A DNA stretch of 64,000 nt from Anaerolineae bacterium (lineage in GTDB: Bacteria; Chloroflexota; Anaerolineae; Caldilineales; Caldilineaceae). A program made the translations under genes and the position numbers. A model generated the notes under the pieces. The model was given only the letters and a program-made list of their open reading frames with translations. It made no database searches and was not told the DNA's origin. The stretch is from contig JAUIHI010000020.1 of the NCBI GenBank assembly GCA_030432295.1, positions 58,511 to 122,510 on the forward strand. The letters are read 5' to 3'. This document shows positions 57,449-64,000 of this stretch, piece by piece. Within the stretch, counting starts at the first letter, position 1, and every line of letters begins with the position of its first letter.

Positions 57449-60400
57449 TTAAAACAGACTCAGTTGTACCTGCTCCGGTTCGGGGGGACGCTCCCGGCGA
57501 CGGGCGGCCTGGACTTCGAGCAGGGCGGTTTCGATGTCGCCCACAAAACGGGAACGGGGATTCTCCATCGCTTGGCCGTAGAGAAAGCGCCGCCCCACGT
57601 GGATGAGTGCCAGCTTCTGCCGGGCGCGGGTCATTCCCACATAGAAGAGCCGCCGCTCCTCCTCCACATCCGCCGTCTTGCCCGGCGGTGAATAGGGCAG
57701 CAGCCCCTCCTCGCAGCCCACCACAAAAACCACCGGAAACTCCAGCCCTTTGGCCGCGTGGAGGGTCATCAGCGACACCCGGTCGGCGCGGGGGTCGTAG
57801 TAGTCGGCCTCCGAATGCAGGGCTGTGGCTTCCAGAAAGCGGCGCAGATCGTCGCCGTAGGGGGTGGCTCGGCGCAGCAGCCGATCGATCCGTTCGCTCA
57901 CGACAGTCGAAAAACCGTCCGTCCGCTTCTCCGCCAGAAAAGCGACGATCCGTTCGATGCGGGCAGTAAGGGGGGTGAGGATGCGCAACTCGGCAAAGAG
58001 GGTGGCAAATTCGGGTTGCAGCCAGAAGTTCGACTTTTCGGAAAAGTCGAACTTCTCTGCGTCTCCGCGCCTCTGCCGGAGACTTTTTCCCGTTACCCGC
58101 TCCCAATGCACAGCGCTTTCCGGCGTGTGCAGCAACCAGAGATAGGCCAGAATCTCCCGCACCGGCTCCTGGGCGTAGAGGGATGTCTGGCCAACGGCCT
58201 GGAAGGGGATACCCGAACGCTCGAAGGCTTCGATAAGCAGGCGGCTCTGGCTGTTGAGCCGGTAGAGGACGGCGAAGTCGCCAAAAGTCCAGTTGACCGG
58301 TTTGGTGTCGTCCTCCACCCGGCCCGAATCGAGAGAGAAGTAGCTGGTCCCGCCCACCAGTTGCTCGATCTGGTGGACGACGTACTCAGCCTCGGCTTTG
58401 TCCGTGGGCGCACGGTAGATGTCCAGCTTCACCTGCTCGGTGAATTCGGAGAAAATTTCCAGGCTGGCCCGGTCCGGGTTGCGGGCGATGACCTGCTGGG
58501 CCGCGTCCAGAATGGCCTGGGCCGAGCGGTAGTTGCGGCGCAGATGCAGGGTCGTCGCGCCCGGATAGTCGTCGGGGAAGGAGGCGAAGTAGCGGTAGTC
58601 TGCGCCCCGGAAGCCGTAGATGGCCTGGTCGGGATCGCCGATGGCCGTGAGCCGCTGACCGTCGCCCGCCAGCAGTTGGAGCAGCCGGTGCTGGGCCGAA
58701 TTCACGTCCTGATATTCGTCCACCGCAATCCACTGAAAACGCATCCGCAGCGTAGACAAAATATCCACAGACTTTTCCAACAGTTCGACTGTGCGGGCAA
58801 TCAGATCGTCAAAGTCCAGCGCGTGGCTCTCGGCCAGTGTGGCTTCATAGTGTTGGAGAAGAGAGAGGAACGCAGATTGCGCCGATGACGCAGATTCTCG
58901 CAGATTATTTTTCTCTTCTCCTTCCTTTCTCTGTGCCCTCAGTGGCTCAGTGGTGAAATATTCCAGCCGGTTTTTCGCGTTAGAAATGGCTTCTAACCCC
59001 TCATTTATTTCTCGCGCACTCAACTCCGGCCAGGCTCGCTTTGCCAGCAACAGACGGGCGTCTTCGTCAAGAATCACAAAATCCTCGGGCAGACCGAGGG
59101 CGTGGCCATATTCGCGCAGGAGCAGTGCGCCCAGCGCGTGAAAGGTGCAGACAGTCGCGGTCGCAGCGGTCGCAGCGGTCCCAGCGGTCGCCTCTCCCAG
59201 CAGATCGGCCAGCCGCTCCCGCATCTCCGCGGCGGCTTTGTTGGTGAAGGTAATCGCCAGAATCGATTCCGGGGCAACCCCCTGCTCCCGCACCAGCCAG
59301 GCCAGCCGCACCGCGACAGTGCGGGTCTTGCCCGTGCCTGGCCCGGCCACAATCACCAGCGGACTGCCGGTATGGGTAGCTGCGGCCCGCTGGGCGTCGT
59401 TGAGGGCAGCCAGCCATTCGGTGACGGAGGTGGGTGTGGGATGCTGGGATTCTGGGATGATGAAAGGCACGCCAGCCTCTCTCATCGAAAGGGGTTGAGC
59501 GCGTAAAGGAGCAATGCACGGTACCTCTTCCCCCATCATCCCGTCATCCCACACCCCCTGCGCCTCTGCGCCACTGCAACTCTGCGTTGAAACTTCCTCC
59601 CCTTTGAACAATCCCCCCTGCACCGTCGCCAGCCGGTCGGCTTCGTCCCGGAAGAGACGGATGACCCCGTATTCGCCGTCGTAGCCGCCTTGGGCCTGGA
59701 CATCCCCAGCCCGCATCCGGCGGATGGCCTCGGCCAGAAGCGGCCCACCCGCAGCGTCGATATCCTCCAGGGGAATCTGGCGCAGAATCGCGAGTTCCGA
59801 TCCCAATTGTTCGAGCAGCCGGAAGTATTCCCGCTGCACCCGTTTGCTGGCTGGTCCCACACCTTCGATCTCCGAGAGGATTTCGGGTAGGGGAATGAGG
59901 CTCTCGAAGGGGTGGGTCTGTGCTGGCCGATAGCCGACGGGCCGATCCGCCAGTTCTTCGATGCGGTGCAGAGTACCGACTGTCACCGGCTTGCCACAGA
60001 CGGAGCAAAGGCCGTTGTGGGCGTTCGTCGTGGGCGGTTCCCAGGCAATCGCACACTTGCGGTGACCGTCGTAGTGATACTTGCCCTCCTCCGGAAAGAA
60101 TTCGATTGTGCCCAGAAATTGGGCCGGATCGCCGCTTTTGAGCGCGGCAAAGAGGGCGTCGTAGCTCAGTTCGGTGTTGAAAAGGGTCGCCTCTCGCGCC
60201 AGTTTGGGCGGGGAGTGGGCGTCGGAATTGGAGACAAGCGTGTAACCGTCCAGCCCGGAGAGCCGCCAGTTCATCGGCGGGTCTGAGGAGAGGCCGGTTT
60301 CCAGGGCGAAGATGTGGGGCGTCAGATCACCGAAACACTCTTCCACCGAATCGAAGCCAGATTTGGAGCCGAGCATAGAAAACCAGGGGGTCCAGATGTG

Positions 60401-60889
60401 GGCGGGGATCAAATAGCCCCGGGGATCGTTTTCCAGAACGATCTCCAGCAGGTCCCGACTGTCCAGGCCGAGGATCGGGCGGCCGTCAGAGCGGATGTTG
60501 CCGATCTTTTCCAGTGTGGACTGAAGCTGGGCCACTGCGTCCAGGGAGGGCGCAAAGACGACGTTGTGGACTTTGCGGGTGGCGTCGTGACGTTTGTAGA
60601 TGTTGGAGATTTCCCCGGCCAGCAGAAAGCGCACAGTCCCCCGGCAGGCGCCGGGTACGTCCTCCGCCACCGCCGCTGCGTACTCGTCCTTCAGCCGGAA
60701 GAGTCCCTCCTCCGCGGGTTCCAGCTTTTCCCGCATCTCTGCCAGCCAGCCGGGATGGGCGATGTCGCCTGTGCCCACCACATTCACCCCCTTCAACTGC
60801 GCCCATTTCCACAGGTGCTCGAAGGTCAGGTCTTTGCTAGTGGCCCGGCTGTAGTGGGAGTGGAGGTGGAGGTCGGCGATGAGGTGCAT
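57449..60889 (-). CDS. EndoQ-like PHP endonuclease fused to UvrD/PcrA-type helicase, with in-frame repeat patches
   Basis: The protein has 1146 residues. Residues 1-420 form a PHP-type nuclease of the TIGR00375/EndoQ kind: ADLHLHSHYSRATSKDL (metal His, about 5-21), GTGDIAHPGW, IPAHIWTPWFSMLGSKSGF, SNSDAHSP, then a Cys cluster (HRKCAIAW, LCSVCGKP) and a helix-hairpin-helix (EIEGVGPASKRV). Residues 480-1146 form a superfamily I helicase: Walker A AGPGTGKTRTVA (about 507-518), DEYQDVN, GDPDQAIYGFRGAD (about 753-766), VVGCEEGLLP and GMTRARQKL. EndoQ cuts DNA 5' of deaminated bases, so the fusion may nick and then unwind. Three patches match intergenic repeats: residues about 428-483, 645-675 and 935-956 (including KFDFSEKSNF). 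Confidence 0.88.
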   Translation of the reverse strand: MHLIADLHLHSHYSRATSKDLTFEHLWKWAQLKGVNVVGTGDIAHPGWLAEMREKLEPAEEGLFRLKDEYAAAVAEDVPGACRGTVRFLLAGEISNIYKRHDATRKVHNVVFAPSLDAVAQLQSTLEKIGNIRSDGRPILGLDSRDLLEIVLENDPRGYLIPAHIWTPWFSMLGSKSGFDSVEECFGDLTPHIFALETGLSSDPPMNWRLSGLDGYTLVSNSDAHSPPKLAREATLFNTELSYDALFAALKSGDPAQFLGTIEFFPEEGKYHYDGHRKCAIAWEPPTTNAHNGLCSVCGKPVTVGTLHRIEELADRPVGYRPAQTHPFESLIPLPEILSEIEGVGPASKRVQREYFRLLEQLGSELAILRQIPLEDIDAAGGPLLAEAIRRMRAGDVQAQGGYDGEYGVIRLFRDEADRLATVQGGLFKGEEVSTQSCSGAEAQGVWDDGMMGEEVPCIAPLRAQPLSMREAGVPFIIPESQHPTPTSVTEWLAALNDAQRAAATHTGSPLVIVAGPGTGKTRTVAVRLAWLVREQGVAPESILAITFTNKAAAEMRERLADLLGEATAGTAATAATATVCTFHALGALLLREYGHALGLPEDFVILDEDARLLLAKRAWPELSAREINEGLEAISNAKNRLEYFTTEPLRAQRKEGEEKNNLRESASSAQSAFLSLLQHYEATLAESHALDFDDLIARTVELLEKSVDILSTLRMRFQWIAVDEYQDVNSAQHRLLQLLAGDGQRLTAIGDPDQAIYGFRGADYRYFASFPDDYPGATTLHLRRNYRSAQAILDAAQQVIARNPDRASLEIFSEFTEQVKLDIYRAPTDKAEAEYVVHQIEQLVGGTSYFSLDSGRVEDDTKPVNWTFGDFAVLYRLNSQSRLLIEAFERSGIPFQAVGQTSLYAQEPVREILAYLWLLHTPESAVHWERVTGKSLRQRRGDAEKFDFSEKSNFWLQPEFATLFAELRILTPLTARIERIVAFLAEKRTDGFSTVVSERIDRLLRRATPYGDDLRRFLEATALHSEADYYDPRADRVSLMTLHAAKGLEFPVVFVVGCEEGLLPYSPPGKTADVEEERRLFYVGMTRARQKLALIHVGRRFLYGQAMENPRSRFVGDIETALLEVQAARRRERPPEPEQVQLSLF

Positions 60890-61137
60890 TTTGGATGGGT
60901 GTGCGGTTGGCAGTGGGCAGATGTTGACTTCAACAGTATACCCGATTCCGCGGCGTAGTGCGCAACGCCATTTTTACCATTGCGCTCCTCATGCTTTTTC
61001 CGGCATTCAAACTCGCCAACCGGGTGGTGTGTCAGGGAACAATCCGCTGTAAACTGAGGTGACTGGAGTTGCCATCGCATAGATACTCAGGCAAAGCTGG
61101 ACTTTGTTTCTTTCCAACCCACAGGAGGATAGCTCAA

Positions 61138-61644
61138 ATGAACGCATTGATTGTGTACGAATCGGGCTTTGGCAATACGGCTAAAATTGCCCAGGCCATC
61201 GGCGAGGGATTGACCACAAAGCTGGGCAGCACCGGGCATGTGGAGGTGCGGGCCGTAGCCGATGTGGAGGCAGTTCATATGGCAAACGTGGATATGCTTG
61301 TCGTCGGCTCCGCCACCAGAGGGTTTCGGGCAATGCCCGTCACCAAAGCCTTGCTAAAAGGTTTGTCCGCCAAGGGGCTGAACAATGTGAAGGTCGCCGC
61401 TTTCGACACCCGTTTCACCGAGGAAAAGATTCGGACCAGTGGCTGGCTTCTCAATACAATGGTCAAGCTCTTTGGCTATGCGGCCAAGCCGATCGCCGCC
61501 GCGCTGGTAAAAAAGGGTGGCGTCTTGGCGGCAACACCGGTGGGTTTCTACGTAGACGACATAGAAGGCCCGCTGCTGGCCGGTGAGGAGACGCGGGCGG
61601 CAGAATGGGCAAGTCAACTGGTGTCTGGACCTGTGCCCGCCTGA
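61138..61644 (+). CDS. Flavodoxin-like protein
   Basis: The protein has 168 residues with a flavodoxin fold. The FMN phosphate loop is ALIVYESGFGNTAKIAQAIG (about 3-22), and VVGSATRGFRAMP (about 60-72) and AFDTRF are further FMN-contact regions. It may carry electrons or act as a redox-domain partner; no partner is adjacent. AGGAGG lies upstream of the ATG. The frame is open further upstream, but without family support. Confidence 0.85.
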   Translation: MNALIVYESGFGNTAKIAQAIGEGLTTKLGSTGHVEVRAVADVEAVHMANVDMLVVGSATRGFRAMPVTKALLKGLSAKGLNNVKVAAFDTRFTEEKIRTSGWLLNTMVKLFGYAAKPIAAALVKKGGVLAATPVGFYVDDIEGPLLAGEETRAAEWASQLVSGPVPA

Positions 61645-61707
61645 CTGTAGAACGGGTTTTCGACAAACAAATGAAGCAATCCGTCCGCTGGCCTACCCCA
61701 CGCCGTG

Positions 61708-62985
61708 TCAAAACCGCGGAAAACGGAAACGCAGAGGCCAGCGATAGCGCAGGGCCGCGCCTTCGGGGGTGGGGCGCACGCGGATGCGTCCGGTGATCCA
61801 CCAGGAGAGGAGGATGAGCAGACTGCCGACCCCAAAGATGACGGATTCGGGCACACCCGCGCCGTAGAGCCAGGCCCCGATGAAAGGCGTGATGGCCCCA
61901 CGCACGCCGATGACCGTCGCCTGCACCGCCGCGTATTCCACCACTTTGTCCGGCTCGGCCAGAGAGATGGATGTGTTGATCAGCCCCAAATCCACCCCGG
62001 CGGAAATGATGCCCTGGGCAATGAAAGCGGGCAGAAGCATCCAGCCGTTGGTGGCCCAGATGTAGGAAAAGGGCACAAAGAAGGCGATGAGCAGATTGAC
62101 CCGCATCACCCACAGGCCGCCCCGCTTGTCCACCGCGCCGCCCCAATAGAGAAAGCCCAGCAGCCAGAAGACCGACTGGGCCAGACCGAGCAGACCGATT
62201 TCGGTGTAGGAGAGATGCAGCCGGTCCACCTGCACAACCGGATAGAGGGCAAAGCCGAGCAGCGCGCCCAGGCCATAGACGGTGAAACTGAGCAGGTGCA
62301 GAGCGAAAGGCCGGTTGGTGCGCAATATTGCGATCAGCCCGGCAAAGGTTTTGGTCTGGCGGGGAGGCAGGGGACCTTCGTTGACTTCGATGCGATTGAA
62401 GAAGACAGTGGACAAAATCCCCATCAGCGCGGCCAGGGGGAAGAGAATGCGGTAGCCCCATTCATCCAGCGCCCAGCCAGCAAAGGGGGTAATGGCGACG
62501 ACCGTCACCGTCATGCCCAGGCGTATCAGGGACATAATTTTGCCACGGATTTCGTTTGGGTAGATTACTTGAACGATTCGAGTGTAGGCCGGCGAAGGAA
62601 AGGCTTCCAGAAACCAGAAGATGCCGGTAAGCAGGACCAGCCAGGGAATCTGCTGGACGAGACCGACAAAGAGAAAAATGGCCCGGGCCGCATACCAGCA
62701 GGCCACAGCAAAGCTCTTTGTGCGGCGGCGGCGCATCAATACAATACTGAAAGAGGTGAGAATCGACCCCAAATAAGTCTGGGAGGTGTAGAGGGCCAGC
62801 ATCTCCGTCGATGCGCCCAGATTGCGCAGGACGACCGGGATGAACTGGAGGGCTGCGCCGAAAAAGACGCCGTAGGCCATCGCGCCCCACAGGTCGAGCA
62901 GGGCGTTGCGGCGGACAAGGGGGTCCGCGCTGCGCAGATAGGCGGGCAGAAACGAGCGGGCAGGCGAAGCGTTAGGTGCAGACAA
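61708..62985 (-). CDS. Major facilitator superfamily transporter
   Basis: The protein has 425 residues with about 12 hydrophobic segments and a basic loop MRRRRTKSF (about 84-92) between helices 2 and 3. No drug- or sugar-specific signature could be read, so the substrate is unknown. It is convergent with the flavodoxin gene. The C-terminus is Arg-rich and cytosolic. Confidence 0.85.
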   Translation of the reverse strand: MSAPNASPARSFLPAYLRSADPLVRRNALLDLWGAMAYGVFFGAALQFIPVVLRNLGASTEMLALYTSQTYLGSILTSFSIVLMRRRRTKSFAVACWYAARAIFLFVGLVQQIPWLVLLTGIFWFLEAFPSPAYTRIVQVIYPNEIRGKIMSLIRLGMTVTVVAITPFAGWALDEWGYRILFPLAALMGILSTVFFNRIEVNEGPLPPRQTKTFAGLIAILRTNRPFALHLLSFTVYGLGALLGFALYPVVQVDRLHLSYTEIGLLGLAQSVFWLLGFLYWGGAVDKRGGLWVMRVNLLIAFFVPFSYIWATNGWMLLPAFIAQGIISAGVDLGLINTSISLAEPDKVVEYAAVQATVIGVRGAITPFIGAWLYGAGVPESVIFGVGSLLILLSWWITGRIRVRPTPEGAALRYRWPLRFRFPRF

Positions 62986-63169
62986 GTGGGTGATCCAATC
63001 CAGCGGGTGAAGGGCAAAGTCCTGCTATTGTCGCTGGAAAGGAGGAATGTGGCAAGTTGCGGGTGGCAGATACTTAAGTGTACTTTGACGGTGCAATCTA
63101 CTTTGCCGTTCGCCGACATCAATAGCGACTACCGGTGAAATCAGCCGAATTCAGGGGAGTGCACCCAAA

Positions 63170-63673
63170 TTGATCAAACCAACAGAGCCAGAATCATCCA
63201 TATCCCAACACATTTTGGCAGATTCGTCTTCTTCACCCGGAACCTACGCGCTCATTCTGGAAAGCCACACACGACAGAATATCCAGATTGGCCGTTGGCG
63301 CGAGATTGAGATTCAACCCGGCTACTACGTCTACATCGGCAGCGCCCTTGGACCGGGCGGGGTGCGAGCGCGGGTGGCGCGCCATTTCCGCACGACGAAA
63401 TCCAACCACTGGCACATTGACTATCTGCGCAGCCGCCTCAAACCAGTGGGTGCATGGGTCAGCCATTCACCTGTGCGTCTGGAGTGCCAGTGGGCCAGTA
63501 CGCTGGCCGGTCAGGATAGCTTTATGCCGGTGGCGGGATTCGGTTGTAGCGACTGTCATTGCCACTCGCATCTGTTCCAGACTGATGAATTTCGGAATCT
63601 GACTTCGCTCCTGAGCGAAGCCGACGGAGCAATCGATTGGTGGCCTTGCCAAAATCGCGCGCCACGAGAATAA
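63170..63673 (+). CDS. DUF123 / GIY-YIG-like protein
   Basis: The protein has 167 residues if it starts at the TTG (63170-63172) that follows GGGGAG. The family core GTYALILESH (about 24-33), PGYYVYIGSALGPGGVRARV (about 50-69), HWHIDYLR and GFGCSDCHCHSHLF (about 123-136) is typical of DUF123 proteins, sometimes fused to endonuclease III and related to GIY-YIG nucleases. The Cys/His cluster suggests a metal site. The exact role is unknown. The start is uncertain: no ATG precedes the core. Confidence 0.78.
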   Translation: MIKPTEPESSISQHILADSSSSPGTYALILESHTRQNIQIGRWREIEIQPGYYVYIGSALGPGGVRARVARHFRTTKSNHWHIDYLRSRLKPVGAWVSHSPVRLECQWASTLAGQDSFMPVAGFGCSDCHCHSHLFQTDEFRNLTSLLSEADGAIDWWPCQNRAPRE

Positions 63674-63701
63674 CGCGTCGGCCAGAGGAATTCACAAAAG
63701 A

Positions 63702-63849
63702 CTGTACTGGTCAACGGGATGGTGGAATGGCTATTTCTTAACGCAAAGATGCAAAGAGGCAAAGGCACAGAGAGAAAAGCGATTTCTTTGCGTCTCTGCT
63801 TCTTTGCGCCTCTGCGTTGAAAATTCCACCATCTTCTTGACTACTACAG
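63702..63849. repeat. Palindromic element with CTGTA ends and flanking direct repeats
   Basis: Ends ctgtactggtca and, inverted, ctgtagtagtca enclose a second palindrome of taacgcaaagatgcaaagag / ctctgcgttg words. The sequence aattcacaaaaga stands on both sides (63689-63701 and 63850-63862). Related to 9565-9702. Confidence 0.6.
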
Positions 63850-63965
63850 AATTCACAAAAGACTGTAGTGATCGGTGCTCATCCGCTAATACTTTGAAAT
63901 AGACATGGGGTCACCTTTTTGCTAAATTTTTGGCTTCGAGACCAAACGTAGCGAAAGGCAACCCC

Positions 63966-64000
63966 ATGAGAAAGGCGAAAGACTGGGGACAACCGTGCCC
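63966..64000 (+). CDS. Start of a possible transposase gene (cut by the window edge)
   Basis: An ATG begins the frame MRKAKDWGQPC, which runs off the window. Just upstream the imperfect inverted repeat ggggtcacctttttgc / gcgaaaggcaacccc (63907-63965) could belong to the end of an insertion sequence. A Cys-containing start of this type occurs in some zinc-ribbon transposases, but 12 residues are too few to be sure. Confidence 0.3.
   Translation, partial: MRKAKDWGQPC

Overview
The window is about 64 kb of GC-rich bacterial chromosome. It carries two tRNA genes, roughly 46 protein genes, and an unusually dense set of palindromic intergenic repeats. Gene order (thrS-infC-rpmI-rplT, and rpmB next to degV-recG), a T-box leader, a Cys-rich L28 and the absence of outer-membrane genes suggest a member of the Chloroflexota (Anaerolineae/Caldilineae type). 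That assignment is an inference from gene content, not from a phylogeny.

Layout. 0.1-9.2 kb, minus strand: tRNA-Lys, two membrane-anchored proteins, a SpoU rRNA methyltransferase, then a translation operon read from right to left (tRNA-Val, a Thr-type T-box leader, an M20 peptidase, thrS, infC with an AUU start, rpmI, rplT), and an AhpD-like gene. 10-15 kb: an enolase-superfamily enzyme, a glutamine-synthetase-like ligase, and pyrB/pyrC. 15.5-26.6 kb: lon, a small Smr protein, a low-GC HEPN/nucleotidyltransferase pair, a lone antitoxin-like gene, recG-degV, rpmB and rlmN. 27-37 kb: a four-helix-bundle protein, a HAD phosphatase, two glycosyltransferases, a GMC oxidoreductase, two aldo/keto reductases, and an FAH-family hydrolase/epimerase pair.

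37.2-48.1 kb is an aromatic amino-acid operon: aroH, pheA, two tandem DAHP synthases, tyrA, aroA, aroE, a methyltransferase, trpB and trpA. It is preceded by a promoter, a leader ORF with nine Phe/Tyr/Trp codons in 15 and an intrinsic terminator, which together look like an attenuator sensing all three aromatic amino acids. 48.4-64 kb: a lone response regulator, a PucR-type regulator, several small or unknown proteins, an M23 peptidase, a di-heme cytochrome, a DUF3565-GNAT fusion, an EndoQ-like/UvrD helicase fusion, a flavodoxin, an MFS transporter, a DUF123 protein and possibly the left edge of an insertion sequence.

The most distinctive feature is the repeat content. Two elements have perfect terminal inverted repeats and exact 8-bp target duplications (34972-35211 and 56119-56271), so they look like non-autonomous transposons. 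Six copies of a ~140-180 bp double palindrome, four copies of a 33-bp hairpin, and several families of near-perfect palindromes fill most gaps. Some of these same repeats lie in frame inside genes, in pyrC and at three places in the UvrD fusion, adding residues without breaking the reading frame.
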